From the NCBI GenBank assembly GCA_945874155.1, contig CAMCFO010000029.1, positions 1 through 35,588 on the forward strand: a stretch of DNA of 35,588 nt, in the 5' to 3' direction. Positions 14,826 to 24,443 of this stretch are shown here, in pieces; position 1 is the first letter of the stretch, and each line of letters begins with the position of its first letter. Source of the DNA: an uncultured Bacteroidales bacterium (GTDB lineage: Bacteria; Bacteroidota; Bacteroidia; Bacteroidales; UBA932). Below the pieces are notes generated by a model. The model saw nothing but the letters and a program-made list of their open reading frames with translations. It was not told the DNA's origin and did no database searches. Position numbers and translations under genes: made by a program.

Positions 14826-17209
14826 TGAAATCATACTTAAAATTCATATCCCGCAATAAGTTCTACACCGCCATCGAGGCGGTGGGACTGGCCGTGAGTC
14901 TGGCGTTTGTGATCCTGATTGGCAGCTACGTGGTGCAGCAGTATGAGGTGGCGCACGAGTCGCCTCAGTGGAAGCGCACATTTGTGCTGGGAACCAATGA
15001 GTTCTTGGGGCTGACCTATTGGGACAAAGAAGAACTGGAGATGAATATCCCGGAGGTTCAGGCGGCAACCCGTGCCGCCATGCTGTGGCAGCCGCTCATC
15101 CGCCAGGGTGATCAGTTGCTCCAGTGCTCCGGAATGGAGGCCGATGCCGACTTCTTCAAGGTGTTCCCGGAGTATCGTCTGGTAGAAGGAAGTGCAGACG
15201 ATTTTGTTGGGAAGGAGGACATCCTCATCAGTGAGTCCCTGGCGAGGAAACTATCCGTGGATGGTGATAACCTCATTGGGAAAGTCATCAACGTGGATCA
15301 ATCGGACCGCACCATCAAGGGCGTCTTTGCTGATTTTGACGGCACCTTCTTCATGCCCTACGACATCATTACGCACATTTCGGGAACTTGGGCCGCTGAG
15401 CAGGAGCGGGACTTTGGCAGTATCGGCAACTACACTACCTGGTTCCGCGTCCGCGAAGATGCGGATCCCTACGATGTGAGGGCCAAAGTAAGTGCGCTGC
15501 TGCATAAGAACTACGATCCCATCTGGAGCGCAGAGAAGGTGGATTCATGGAAAGCTTACCGGATGGACGAAGCCTTCTTTGCCACAGGGAGCAGCAACGG
15601 GCTTACCAGGCAAGGCAACGCCCAGATGCTCAGGCTCCTGACGCTGGTTGTTCTGCTGCTCCTCTTATCGGCCGTTTTCAACTATGTGAACCTGAGTCTG
15701 GCGCTTACGGGCAAGCGGGCCAAGGAAATGGCCACCCGGAGGCTTCTGGGGGCCGACAAAACCGGCATTCTGTGGAAGTACATCGGCGAATCCGTGGCCT
15801 TTACTGCTGTATGCTTTGGGGCGGCGCTGCTGCTGGCTGATCTTCTGGTCCCGATGATGAACAGCCTGGTTTCCACCAGCGACCCGGAAGAGTTGATGCT
15901 GGGAATGGGCGATAACAGCGTAAGACTGTCCTTCATGATGACACCGGGGTATATCCTGGCGTATATCGTCGGCATTCTGATTCTGGGTGTAATCAACGGG
16001 CTCCTTCCGGCTGTAGCGGCGTCTCGTTATCAGCCCATTGACGTGATCAAAGGCACGCTCCGGCGCCGGAATAAAATGGTACTGAGCAAGGTGTTTATTG
16101 TGGTGCAGAATGTCCTGTCGGTATTCCTGATTGCCCTGGCGCTGGTGATGGAAGTGCAGATGCGCCACATGTTTACCCGGCCGATGCACGCTGCTAAGGA
16201 GAATCTCTATTACATTGAGTATTCTGCCCGCGACTATGATATGATGAAGCTTTTCAAGGACAAGGTGGAGGCATTGCCTTTTGTAACAAGGGCAGGCGTA
16301 GGGCGCGGTATTCCGGGACTCATCAATATGACGATGGTGGTAAAGATGGACGAGGAACATCGAGTAGATATGCCCGTCATCGTCTGCGATTCCACCTATT
16401 TCAAACTGCTGGGACTGGAGGTTGAAGAAGACTTCGGTCATCCGCTGACACATTCGCTCTGGATGAGCCGCAGTGCTTTCAACGCCGCCGCGGTGTCGGA
16501 TACGTCCACCGTATTTCCCCGGAGAATCAACATGAACGGTGCCCAGCCGGAGTTCATCGGCGGAGTGGTGACGGATTTTCCGGCCCGGCCGGCCTCGGAG
16601 AGCAGTCAGAATCCCAATGGCGGCGTCATCGTAACGCGGACCGAAGAACTCCGGTATGCCAACGGCATGCTTATCGGTACCACAGGAGAGGACGATTCTT
16701 ACGACAAAGCCATCCGGCAGGCATACCGGGAATACCGGCTGGAGACCTCCGGCGTGGAGGAACCCGCCTGGCGGTACGGCTTCGTGCGTGACATCAACAC
16801 GAAAATGCTGGCCCCTGTGCGGAGGACCCTGCGGCTGGTGGAACTCTTTGCGATTCTGGCAGTGTTAATTTCCCTCCTGGGCCTGCTGGCTATGAGTACT
16901 TACTTTGCCGATGAGAACACCAAACAGATTGCCGTGAGGAAGGTTTTTGGCTCTGATGTAACGCACGAGACATGGAGGAACGTCAGTAGCTATATGGTTT
17001 TGACCGGCATTGCTTGCGCCATCGGTATCCCGCTGGCCGTCTGGGCCGCAAGAGTGTATCTGGAGCGGTTTGCGTACCGTGTTGAGAACTACGGCTGGGT
17101 CTTTGTGGTGGCGGTCATCATTTCACTGGCCATCGCCTTTGGTACCGTGCTATGGCAGACATTGAAGGCAGCAAAGACCAATCCGGCGATTGAACTGAAG
17201 AAGGAGTAG
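14825..17209 (+). CDS. double-length FtsX/MacB-type ABC permease, class A1
   Basis: A 794-residue permease with the same two-half plan as B1 but of a distinct subfamily. It opens [20 protein letters not shown], carries the coupling segments LTGKRAKEMATRRLLGADKT and NTKQIAVRKVFGSDVTHETW, and closes KTNPAIELKKE. Helices lie near residues 17-36, 278-300, 320-345, 385-405, 425-445, 680-705, 730-750 and 760-785. It is a paralogue of the permease at 19676: the first 100 bp and last 50 bp of the two genes are nearly identical at DNA level while the periplasmic domains have diverged. It starts on the last base of the ATPase stop. A repeat shared with 24353-24385 overlaps its stop. Confidence 0.9.
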   Translation: MKSYLKFISRNKFYTAIEAVGLAVSLAFVILIGSYVVQQYEVAHESPQWKRTFVLGTNEFLGLTYWDKEELEMNIPEVQAATRAAMLWQPLIRQGDQLLQCSGMEADADFFKVFPEYRLVEGSADDFVGKEDILISESLARKLSVDGDNLIGKVINVDQSDRTIKGVFADFDGTFFMPYDIITHISGTWAAEQERDFGSIGNYTTWFRVREDADPYDVRAKVSALLHKNYDPIWSAEKVDSWKAYRMDEAFFATGSSNGLTRQGNAQMLRLLTLVVLLLLLSAVFNYVNLSLALTGKRAKEMATRRLLGADKTGILWKYIGESVAFTAVCFGAALLLADLLVPMMNSLVSTSDPEELMLGMGDNSVRLSFMMTPGYILAYIVGILILGVINGLLPAVAASRYQPIDVIKGTLRRRNKMVLSKVFIVVQNVLSVFLIALALVMEVQMRHMFTRPMHAAKENLYYIEYSARDYDMMKLFKDKVEALPFVTRAGVGRGIPGLINMTMVVKMDEEHRVDMPVIVCDSTYFKLLGLEVEEDFGHPLTHSLWMSRSAFNAAAVSDTSTVFPRRINMNGAQPEFIGGVVTDFPARPASESSQNPNGGVIVTRTEELRYANGMLIGTTGEDDSYDKAIRQAYREYRLETSGVEEPAWRYGFVRDINTKMLAPVRRTLRLVELFAILAVLISLLGLLAMSTYFADENTKQIAVRKVFGSDVTHETWRNVSSYMVLTGIACAIGIPLAVWAARVYLERFAYRVENYGWVFVVAVIISLAIAFGTVLWQTLKAAKTNPAIELKKE

Positions 17210-17236
17210 GCTTCATAAGTAGTTAACCATAAATAC
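17204..17236 (+). repeat. 33-bp repeat spanning the stop of permease A1
   Basis: GAGTAGGCTTCATAAG and the following 17 bp recur at 24353-24385, again directly at a permease stop codon, with about four mismatches. It sits in the longest gap of the operon (101 bp, 17210-17310). The rest of that gap contains only a short CCGCC-TGGCGG palindrome and no clear promoter. Confidence 0.65.
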
Positions 17237-17310
17237 TTTCTATCCTGATGCCGGCCGGGGACTGGGAGGGTTCCGCCTGGCGGAGGGAGAAATAATGACA
17301 TTTTTAAGAC

Positions 17311-19674
17311 ATGAAGAAATATTCAGATATTCTAATCAAAGTCCTCTCCCTAGGCATCGGGTTGGCTGTGGGCATCGTGCTCATTGCCAAGGTGTTCTTT
17401 GAGTTGAGTTATGACAGCTTCTACAAGGACATCGATCGGGTGTACACGATTCGCACCTGGTACTCGCAGCAAGGGGACGAACACGATTATGGGCAAGTGA
17501 GCGGGGCCGTAGCCGTGGGCTTTATGGAAGAAGTCCCTGGCGTCGAGGTAGGTACTCGCACGACATATGTTTTCAACGGGGATACTTACCTGGATGAGAA
17601 TGGAAATAAGCTGAAGGCCACCCTGGTCTGTGCCGATACCTGCTTCTTCAAGGTGTTCGACAGGCCGATTCTGGCAGGCGATCCGGAGCAGGCTTTGAGC
17701 AAATGGGGCTGTGTGATGGTGAGCCGCAGCTTTGCCGAGAAGTTGGTGGACGAGATGCCCGGTCAGTCCCGGCATGACGTAAGCGGCGTCATCGGCAAGC
17801 AGATTGCCAATGCTGATATGGACGGCTTGAAGCTGACCATCGAGGGCGTCTTTGAGGACTTCCCGAAAAACGGAAGCCTGGATTACGACATCCTGCTTTC
17901 GATGGAGACCTACGGCAAGAAGAGCACCGACAACTGGCTGGGTAATGACCGCTATAAAGGCTATGTGAAGTTGATGCCAGGAGTTGATCCGAATACCCTT
18001 ACCGAGGCCATCCGCAAGATGCAGGAGGCGCACCAACCGCTTGAACAAATCGAGGCGCAGGGAACAAGCCTCAAGTATTTCCTGAAGCCATTCAGCAACA
18101 TGCATACTTCCTCCCCGGAGGTAAAGACGCAGGTGATTCTGCTGTCGATTGTAGCTGCGCTGCTGATAATCATCAGCTTGCTGAACTATATCCTCATTGT
18201 GATCTCCTCCATGGTGAAGCGTTCCAAGGAAGTGGGCGTCCGGAAGTGCTACGGCGCTGAGGGTAAGCACATCTACGGAATGCTGACGAAGGAGGCTCTG
18301 CTGCATATCATCCTCTCGCTGGCCCTTGCAGCCGTTATTATCTTCGCTGGCCGAAGCATCGTGGAGAACCTGCTGGGTGTTCCTTTCCAGACGCTGCTGG
18401 TGCCTCAGAGTATCATGGCCATCGCGGCGGTCCTGCTATTCGTGCTCGTCATTTCCATCGTTGTACCGGCAGAGTTGTATCAGCGGATTCCGGTTTACGC
18501 TGCCTTGAAGAACTATACGGAGAATTCCCGCCGCTGGAAGCTCGGTCTGTTGGGCGTGCAGGTGCTTATCAACGTGTTCCTGGTGGTGATGATGCTCATC
18601 ATAGGCCGGCAGTACCAGAAGGTGTCCAATGCCGATACCGGGTACGACTACAAGAACCTGTACTACTTCGACCTGTTCGACGGAGACCGTCAGGCACAAG
18701 TCCGGGCCGTGGAGACGCTCAAGCGCCTTCCTGAGGTGAGTGGCGTTGCCACCTCCTACAACCTGCCGTATATGGGATCCAACGGAGACAATGTTTCCCT
18801 GCCGGAAGATGACCGTGAACTGTTCAACATTGCCGACCAGTACGAGTGTTCGCCGGAATTCTATGACCTGATGGGCATCCGCTTTCTTGAAGGCCGGGCG
18901 CCCAGGGATTCCAGCGAAGTGGTTGTGGATGAGAAGTTTGTCCAGAAGATGGCCGAGTTCACAGACTGGAACGACGGAGCGATCGGCAAGCAGGTGTTCA
19001 TTACTGGACACGGCGAGAAAGGAATGATGGACAAGGGTTATTTCACCATTTCCGGCGTGTACAAGAGCTATCTCATCGGCAGCCTGCAGGGAGTGGACGA
19101 ACGTCCGAGTGCCCTGTTCTACGGCGAGATTGGCTCGATGAGTTCCTGGATGCCGCATATCCTGTTCAAGGTGCGTCCGGATGCGCTGGAGAAGGTGCAC
19201 AGTGCTTTGTATGAAGCGCTGCCGGACAAGGAAATCAACATCCTATCCTACGAGGAGCAGATGCGAGCTGCCTATGCCGACAGCGAGAAGATGCGGAATA
19301 CAATGGCGCTGGGAGCCGTGTTCTCCCTGCTGATTGCGCTGCTCGGATTGATTGGCTTCATCAAGGATGAAAGTCTCCGGAGGTCAAAGGAAATGGCTGT
19401 GCGTAAGATCAATGGCGCCACTACGAGGGACATCCTGAGCGTATTTGCCAAAGACATTATGAAACTGTCCGCCGTGATGGCCGTTATCGCCTGCTTGGCA
19501 GCCTTCTTTGTTGCCCGCAACTGGCTGGAGCAGTTTGCGGAGAAAGTGTCTCTGCATCCGCTCTATTTCATTGGTGGAGCCGCCTTGGTGCTGCTGATTG
19601 TGCTGGGCGTGGTGGTGCTGAACTGTTTGAGAATTGCCCGGGCGAATCCGGTTGAATCGCTAAAGAACGAGTAG
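17311..19674 (+). CDS. double-length FtsX/MacB-type ABC permease, class B2
   Basis: A 787-residue permease with the class B tail (RANPVESLKNE). The N-terminus is short (MKKYSDILIKVLSLGIGLAV) and goes straight into helix 1. The first periplasmic domain runs to about residue 270 (VFDRPILAGDPEQALSKWGC marks the MacB_PCD core). Helices near 275-295, 320-345 and 365-390 follow, then a second half beginning WKLGLLGVQVLINVFLVVMM and a last helix bundle. Coupling segments are SKEVGVRKCYGAEGKHIYGM and SKEMAVRKINGATTRDILSV. It is more diverged from B1 and B3 than A1 is from A2. It sits 101 bp behind A1 and 1 bp ahead of A2, so B2 and A2 are coupled as a pair. Confidence 0.9.
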   Translation: MKKYSDILIKVLSLGIGLAVGIVLIAKVFFELSYDSFYKDIDRVYTIRTWYSQQGDEHDYGQVSGAVAVGFMEEVPGVEVGTRTTYVFNGDTYLDENGNKLKATLVCADTCFFKVFDRPILAGDPEQALSKWGCVMVSRSFAEKLVDEMPGQSRHDVSGVIGKQIANADMDGLKLTIEGVFEDFPKNGSLDYDILLSMETYGKKSTDNWLGNDRYKGYVKLMPGVDPNTLTEAIRKMQEAHQPLEQIEAQGTSLKYFLKPFSNMHTSSPEVKTQVILLSIVAALLIIISLLNYILIVISSMVKRSKEVGVRKCYGAEGKHIYGMLTKEALLHIILSLALAAVIIFAGRSIVENLLGVPFQTLLVPQSIMAIAAVLLFVLVISIVVPAELYQRIPVYAALKNYTENSRRWKLGLLGVQVLINVFLVVMMLIIGRQYQKVSNADTGYDYKNLYYFDLFDGDRQAQVRAVETLKRLPEVSGVATSYNLPYMGSNGDNVSLPEDDRELFNIADQYECSPEFYDLMGIRFLEGRAPRDSSEVVVDEKFVQKMAEFTDWNDGAIGKQVFITGHGEKGMMDKGYFTISGVYKSYLIGSLQGVDERPSALFYGEIGSMSSWMPHILFKVRPDALEKVHSALYEALPDKEINILSYEEQMRAAYADSEKMRNTMALGAVFSLLIALLGLIGFIKDESLRRSKEMAVRKINGATTRDILSVFAKDIMKLSAVMAVIACLAAFFVARNWLEQFAEKVSLHPLYFIGGAALVLLIVLGVVVLNCLRIARANPVESLKNE

Positions 19675-19675
19675 T

Positions 19676-21973
19676 ATGAAGAGTTATCTAAAATTCCTAT
19701 CCCGCAACAAGTTATACACCGCTATCGAGGCGGTTGGGCTGGCCGTGAGTCTGGCGTTTGTGATCATCATAGGTTCCTATGTATGGCAGCAATATGCCGT
19801 GACATGGGAGAATCCGGACCGGGAAAGAGTCTATGTGCCTGGAACACCGGGATTCCCTGCGCTGACATACGGTTTCCCTGATGCCATTGGGGACATTCCG
19901 GAAATCGAGTCCGTTTCCAGGATGTGCAATGTAGTGGTACATCCTGTCATTCGAGGAGAGAATACGGAGGCAGAAAGCGTTGGCGTAGAACCGGAGTTCT
20001 TTGAGATATGTCCTCAGTTTCGCTTTGTGGAAGGCTCAGCAGATGGGCTTTCAGCTCCGAATAATGCCATTCTTTCAGCCTCTTTTGCCAGAAAGCACAG
20101 CCTTTCGGTAGGTGATGCTCTTGACATCAGTGGGAGCAGCTATGTCGTGGGTGCCATATTGGAGGACCTTAAAGGTACGGTCATCAAGCCTTATGATATA
20201 TTCCTCAATGCTGCTGTTTACAAAGATGAGTGGCAGCCATTCGATAATTACGGCAGTACGGTCACACTGATCAAGGTCCGGCCGGAAACTGACAGAAAAG
20301 AGCTATATGATAAACTTGAGAGTGTTTGCAAGGATGTATATTCAAGTATCTATGGGAGATCTTTCTTTGAATATCTTGAACTCTCTCGATATGATGAATT
20401 GTTTTTCAAGGAGACGGAGGGATTTTTCAGACATGGAGACAAAGCGACACTCAGAATTCTGATGCTGGTTGGGCTTCTGCTCCTTCTTTCGGCCATTCTG
20501 AACTACATCAACCTGTCTGTCGCTCTCACCGGAAAGAGGGCAAAGGAAATGGCCGTGAGGCAATTGTCCGGAGCATCAAGGGCCGGCATTATCTGGAAGT
20601 ACGTGGCCGAATCCATCGCGTTTACCGCAGTATGCTTTGCGGCCGGTCTATTGCTTGCAGAAGCCTTCTGCCCGGCTATGAATGCGCTTTTGAACAATCC
20701 GGATATCCCGATTAAAATCATCTGGTCTCCTGGTTATGTATTTGCATATATCGTCATCATTCTGCTTGTGGGAGTGATCTGCGGTATCTTCCCGGCCATG
20801 ATGTCGGGCCGCTATAACCCCGTGGATGTAATGAAAGGTGGATACCGGCGCCGAAGCAAAATGGTATTCAGCAAGGTATTCATCGTGCTGCAGAATGCGC
20901 TGGCGGTCATCCTGATTGCGCTCGCCATCACGATGGAGGCGCAGATGCATAAGACACAGGAGCGGCCGATGAACTGCAACATCGAGAACATCTTCTTTCT
21001 CAAAGATTTTTCAGGTGAAGACAATGCCCCTTTGAAAGATGCCCTTGAGGCACTCCCTTGCGTAAGACGGATCGGAAGAAGTTCCGGAGTGCCTGGCAGT
21101 ATCAATATGGGCCAGTACAGCACCACCCGGGATGGTCAGGACATCCTTTACAAACTGATCAGGATGGACAGTACTGCATTTTCGATGTTTGGATTTGAGA
21201 TTCTGGAAGACTTCCACGTGCCACAATTCAATAGCGTCTGGTTCTCGGACAAGAGTTTTGCCGCAACCGGCTTTGACTCGGACTATCATGACATCAGCGG
21301 CACGCTGAGCAGACGGACGAAGGGCTGCGAACAGGTTGCCGGCGTTTTCAAATCTTTCCCGACGAATAATGCCAATATTGGGGAAGAAGACTATGCCATC
21401 GTTTCGCTAATGCGCTCTGAAGACATCCCTTTCGCCGGGTGGGTCATAGAAACCACCCCGGACCGGAAAGCAGCGAAAGCGCAGATCATGGAAGCTTACG
21501 ATAACTGCATCAAGGGCAAGCAGATCTACGGCAGCTTAGCTTTCTGGGTTGACGAGAACATCGCCGAGGCATGGAAACCAGCGCACAACAACATGCGTCT
21601 GGTGGAGATTTTTATGCTACTGTCTATTATTATCGCCCTCCTTGGTCTGGTAGCCATGAGTACCTATTATGCCGATGAAAAGAGCCGCGACATTGCCGTG
21701 CGGAAAGTTTTCGGTGGAACGGTGGACAAGGAGGCGCAGAGAACGATACGTGAATATATGGTGCTGGTAGGGATTGCCTGCGTCATCGGCATTCCGATTG
21801 CGGTCTATGCCGCGCAGGAATACCTCAAAGATTTCATTTACAGACTGGAAGGCTATTGGTGGATTTTCGTGGTGGCCGTGCTGCTCACCGGGCTTATCGC
21901 GTTTGTCTCTGTCATCTGGCAGGTATTGAAGGCAGCAAAGACCAATCCGGCGATTGAATTGAAAAAAGAATAA
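19676..21973 (+). CDS. double-length FtsX/MacB-type ABC permease, class A2
   Basis: A 765-residue paralogue of A1. The opening MKSYLKFLSRNKLYTAIEAV, the helix-1 segment GLAVSLAFVIIIGSYVWQQY, the coupling segment LTGKRAKEMAVRQLSGASRA and the tail KTNPAIELKKE are near-copies of those in A1. The two periplasmic domains differ clearly and are about 30 residues shorter in total, which is where substrate or adaptor contacts would lie. Two-half topology with eight helices. It follows B2 by one base and precedes B3 by 39 bp. That spacer contains a small ATCCC...GGGAT stem that could modulate B3 expression. Confidence 0.9.
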   Translation: MKSYLKFLSRNKLYTAIEAVGLAVSLAFVIIIGSYVWQQYAVTWENPDRERVYVPGTPGFPALTYGFPDAIGDIPEIESVSRMCNVVVHPVIRGENTEAESVGVEPEFFEICPQFRFVEGSADGLSAPNNAILSASFARKHSLSVGDALDISGSSYVVGAILEDLKGTVIKPYDIFLNAAVYKDEWQPFDNYGSTVTLIKVRPETDRKELYDKLESVCKDVYSSIYGRSFFEYLELSRYDELFFKETEGFFRHGDKATLRILMLVGLLLLLSAILNYINLSVALTGKRAKEMAVRQLSGASRAGIIWKYVAESIAFTAVCFAAGLLLAEAFCPAMNALLNNPDIPIKIIWSPGYVFAYIVIILLVGVICGIFPAMMSGRYNPVDVMKGGYRRRSKMVFSKVFIVLQNALAVILIALAITMEAQMHKTQERPMNCNIENIFFLKDFSGEDNAPLKDALEALPCVRRIGRSSGVPGSINMGQYSTTRDGQDILYKLIRMDSTAFSMFGFEILEDFHVPQFNSVWFSDKSFAATGFDSDYHDISGTLSRRTKGCEQVAGVFKSFPTNNANIGEEDYAIVSLMRSEDIPFAGWVIETTPDRKAAKAQIMEAYDNCIKGKQIYGSLAFWVDENIAEAWKPAHNNMRLVEIFMLLSIIIALLGLVAMSTYYADEKSRDIAVRKVFGGTVDKEAQRTIREYMVLVGIACVIGIPIAVYAAQEYLKDFIYRLEGYWWIFVVAVLLTGLIAFVSVIWQVLKAAKTNPAIELKKE

Positions 21974-22012
21974 TGTTGATAATCCCGGTCCAACTGGGAT
22001 GACGAATGTGAT

Positions 22013-24358
22013 ATGATTTTACGAAACTTAAAGAGCCTCATCCGCCGGTATCCAGTGGCGGTGGTCCTGAACTTCACGGGACTGGTGGCGGCGCTGCTTG
22101 CCTTTGCCTTGATATTCCTGCAGGCGGATTATGAGCTGTCTTTTGACAAGTGTCATCCGACGGCCGACCGGGTGTTCCGGGCCGACAAGAAAGGCGATGA
22201 ATCGCTGTTCAGGAATATCCTGCCGCGAGGCTTTGCCGATGATATCATCGGCTCATCGGCCCACATCGAGGCGGGATGTACAATCCTGCCATTCGTTGGC
22301 GATACCTGGTTTTCCGTGGAAGGAGAAGACCGCCTTTCCATCCGCTACAAACGCACGATGACCTGCGTCTCAGAGGGCTTTATCGATGTGTTCGGCATCA
22401 AGATGGTCGAGGGTGATTCCCATGCACTTGAGGGGCCTAATTCCGTGATTATTCCCCGGTCGCTGGCGGAAATCCTGTTTCCCGGCGAGTCTGCTGTCGG
22501 TAAACTACTGAAGACAGACAATCAGTTCTTTCTGGATGAAACTCGCGGGGAGGTAACGGTGTCCGGCGTGTATGAAGACTTCCCGACGAACACGCAACTG
22601 GGAAATGACTTGTACCTGACCATCGGAGACATTCAGAAAGGCCTCTATGGCGGAGCCAACTTCGTCTGCTACCTACTGTTGGATGACGGGAGCAATGCAC
22701 AGGCGGTGGCCGACGAATTTAACACTCATTTTGACTTCGCACCGCATGGAGACTGGCTTACGCCCATTGAACTGGTGCCGCTTACAAGTATCTACTTCCG
22801 GAATGAAGGCAACATCTATAAGAGTGGCAGCCGTTCGCAACTGCTTCTGCTCATTGCGATTGCTATCCTGATTCTGGGCATCGGTCTGATTAACTTCACT
22901 AATTTCTATGTGGCGCTTACGCCGCTTCGCATCCGGAGCGTGAACCTTCAGAAGATTCTGGGGTCATCTACCCGGCGGCTGCGTGCTCTGGTGGTGGCGG
23001 AGGCGGTAATCTGGTGCATCTGCGCTTTTGTGGTGGCTGCCCTGCTGCTGGGGCCGGTTTCCGATGCGTTGCTGTCCTGGGGTGTGCTGATGCAGTCTTT
23101 CACCTTCGGCAAGCATTGGGGCCTGCTGCTTTTCGTCGGGACGGTTGCCGTGGCCACCGGTGTTATTGCAGGCATCTGGCCGAGTATCTATTCCACTTCG
23201 GGCCAGCCGGCGATGATTCTCAAGGGTAATTATGGACTTTCAGCGTCCGGAAAGACGCTGCGGAGTGTCCTTGTGGGCATCCAGTTCGTGATTTCCACGG
23301 CGCTGCTCATCTTCGTGCTGTTTGTCCAGCGGCAGAGCAAGTTCATGCAGGAGTATCCCTGCGGCTATGACAAGAATAATCTCGCAGTGCTGAATATCGG
23401 CGGAGATAATAGCCGTAATAAATCCGAGTGGCTGAGAGACCAGCTCCGGCAGATTCCAGAAGTGGAGGACGTCGCCTATGCGATGGAGCTGATAGGAGGG
23501 GCGGATGCCTATTGTACCCAGGGCTGTGATTTTGGAGACGGAGATGTTTCTCTGAGTTTGTTGTATTGCAGCTGGAATCTTCCGCAGGTGCTTGGACTGG
23601 AGGTGACAGAAGGCCGGAATTTCCATGAGGGAGACTATGGCTCGATCCTTCTTACCCGGGATCTGAAAGCCCGGGGCGCCGAACTGAAAGTGTACCCTGA
23701 TGGTCTCGGTTCGAATGCTCCGGTTGTAGGGTTTGTGAAAGAGATGAACATCACCTCCATGCGCAAGGCCGATTCTCCGGTTGGAATGCAGGTTGTAGAG
23801 CCCAGTTGGGTGGGTGCAATGCCTTTCACATATATCCGCCTGTCCGAAGGAACTGACCGGATTGCCGCCGTGGAGAAAATCCAGGACGTACTGAAAGAGA
23901 TGGACCCGACGATGCCGTTCGAGGTACAGTTCTACGATGCCATCGGCAAGAACCTGTACAGCGGCGAGGAGCGCCTGCGGCTGGCCGTGTGGCTGTTCTC
24001 CCTGCTGGCGGTGCTGCTGTCGCTGGTGGGCATCTGGGGCCAGGTGCTGATGGACGTGCAGTACAAGCGGATGGAGATTTCCGTAAAGCGTGTATTCGGG
24101 GCCGACATGGGCCAGATTACCGGCGAAGGCCTGATGCTGTATCTGAGGACGGTAGTCATCTGTTATGTGATTGCGGCGCCCATCGGCTGGCTGGTAGTGC
24201 GATACTACTTGCAGCAGTTCTCCCACCGGGTGGGCTTCTTGCCGTCAGTGTTCCTGCTGGCACTGTTGATTGTGGGGGTGCTATGTTCGGCCGTTGTGCT
24301 GTATCACTATCTCAAGACCGCCCGGATGAATCCGGCGGAGACGCTGAAGAACGAGTAG
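22013..24358 (+). CDS. double-length FtsX/MacB-type ABC permease, class B3
   Basis: A 781-residue permease ending RMNPAETLKNE, a slightly altered class B tail. N-terminus MILRNLKSLIRRYPVAVVLN leads into helix 1 (about 17-36). The first MacB_PCD domain includes FIDVFGIKMVEGDSHALEGP and a VTVSGVYEDFPTNTQLGN strand. Helix cluster near 275-400 follows, with the coupling segment PLRIRSVNLQKILGSSTRRL. The second half starts at LKGNYGLSASGKTLRSVLVG, which closely matches B1 at the same position, and has the second coupling segment YKRMEISVKRVFGADMGQIT. B1 and B3 therefore look like closer relatives of each other than of B2. It is the last gene of the operon, ahead of a hairpin terminator. Confidence 0.9.
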   Translation: MILRNLKSLIRRYPVAVVLNFTGLVAALLAFALIFLQADYELSFDKCHPTADRVFRADKKGDESLFRNILPRGFADDIIGSSAHIEAGCTILPFVGDTWFSVEGEDRLSIRYKRTMTCVSEGFIDVFGIKMVEGDSHALEGPNSVIIPRSLAEILFPGESAVGKLLKTDNQFFLDETRGEVTVSGVYEDFPTNTQLGNDLYLTIGDIQKGLYGGANFVCYLLLDDGSNAQAVADEFNTHFDFAPHGDWLTPIELVPLTSIYFRNEGNIYKSGSRSQLLLLIAIAILILGIGLINFTNFYVALTPLRIRSVNLQKILGSSTRRLRALVVAEAVIWCICAFVVAALLLGPVSDALLSWGVLMQSFTFGKHWGLLLFVGTVAVATGVIAGIWPSIYSTSGQPAMILKGNYGLSASGKTLRSVLVGIQFVISTALLIFVLFVQRQSKFMQEYPCGYDKNNLAVLNIGGDNSRNKSEWLRDQLRQIPEVEDVAYAMELIGGADAYCTQGCDFGDGDVSLSLLYCSWNLPQVLGLEVTEGRNFHEGDYGSILLTRDLKARGAELKVYPDGLGSNAPVVGFVKEMNITSMRKADSPVGMQVVEPSWVGAMPFTYIRLSEGTDRIAAVEKIQDVLKEMDPTMPFEVQFYDAIGKNLYSGEERLRLAVWLFSLLAVLLSLVGIWGQVLMDVQYKRMEISVKRVFGADMGQITGEGLMLYLRTVVICYVIAAPIGWLVVRYYLQQFSHRVGFLPSVFLLALLIVGVLCSAVVLYHYLKTARMNPAETLKNE

Positions 24359-24385
24359 GCTTCATAAGCGGTTAAACATAAATGC
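24353..24385 (+). repeat. 33-bp repeat spanning the stop of permease B3
   Basis: Partner of 17204-17236. Here it lies just before the operon terminator, which suggests that the copy inside the operon marks a former 3' end. Confidence 0.65.
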
Positions 24386-24391
24386 TACGGA

Positions 24392-24426
24392 AACTGCCGT
24401 CATCTCGGTTTGAGGTGGCGGCGGTT
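24392..24426 (+). terminator. intrinsic terminator of the 15-kb export operon
   Basis: AACTGCCGTCATCTC (24392-24406) pairs along its whole length with 24412-24426, three of the 15 pairs being G-U in RNA. The loop is five bases, and a weak T-containing stretch (gtattcttg) follows. Confidence 0.7.
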
Positions 24427-24443
24427 GTATTCTTGAATGCAAA

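Noticed and set aside
17350..18306. 318-codon minus-strand frame opposite permease B2
   Set aside because: It is complementary to an intact permease gene and has no recognisable domain or promoter.
23240..24226. 328-codon minus-strand frame opposite permease B3
   Set aside because: Same reason: the plus-strand permease is unambiguous, and the antisense frame has the typical His/Gln-rich shadow composition.
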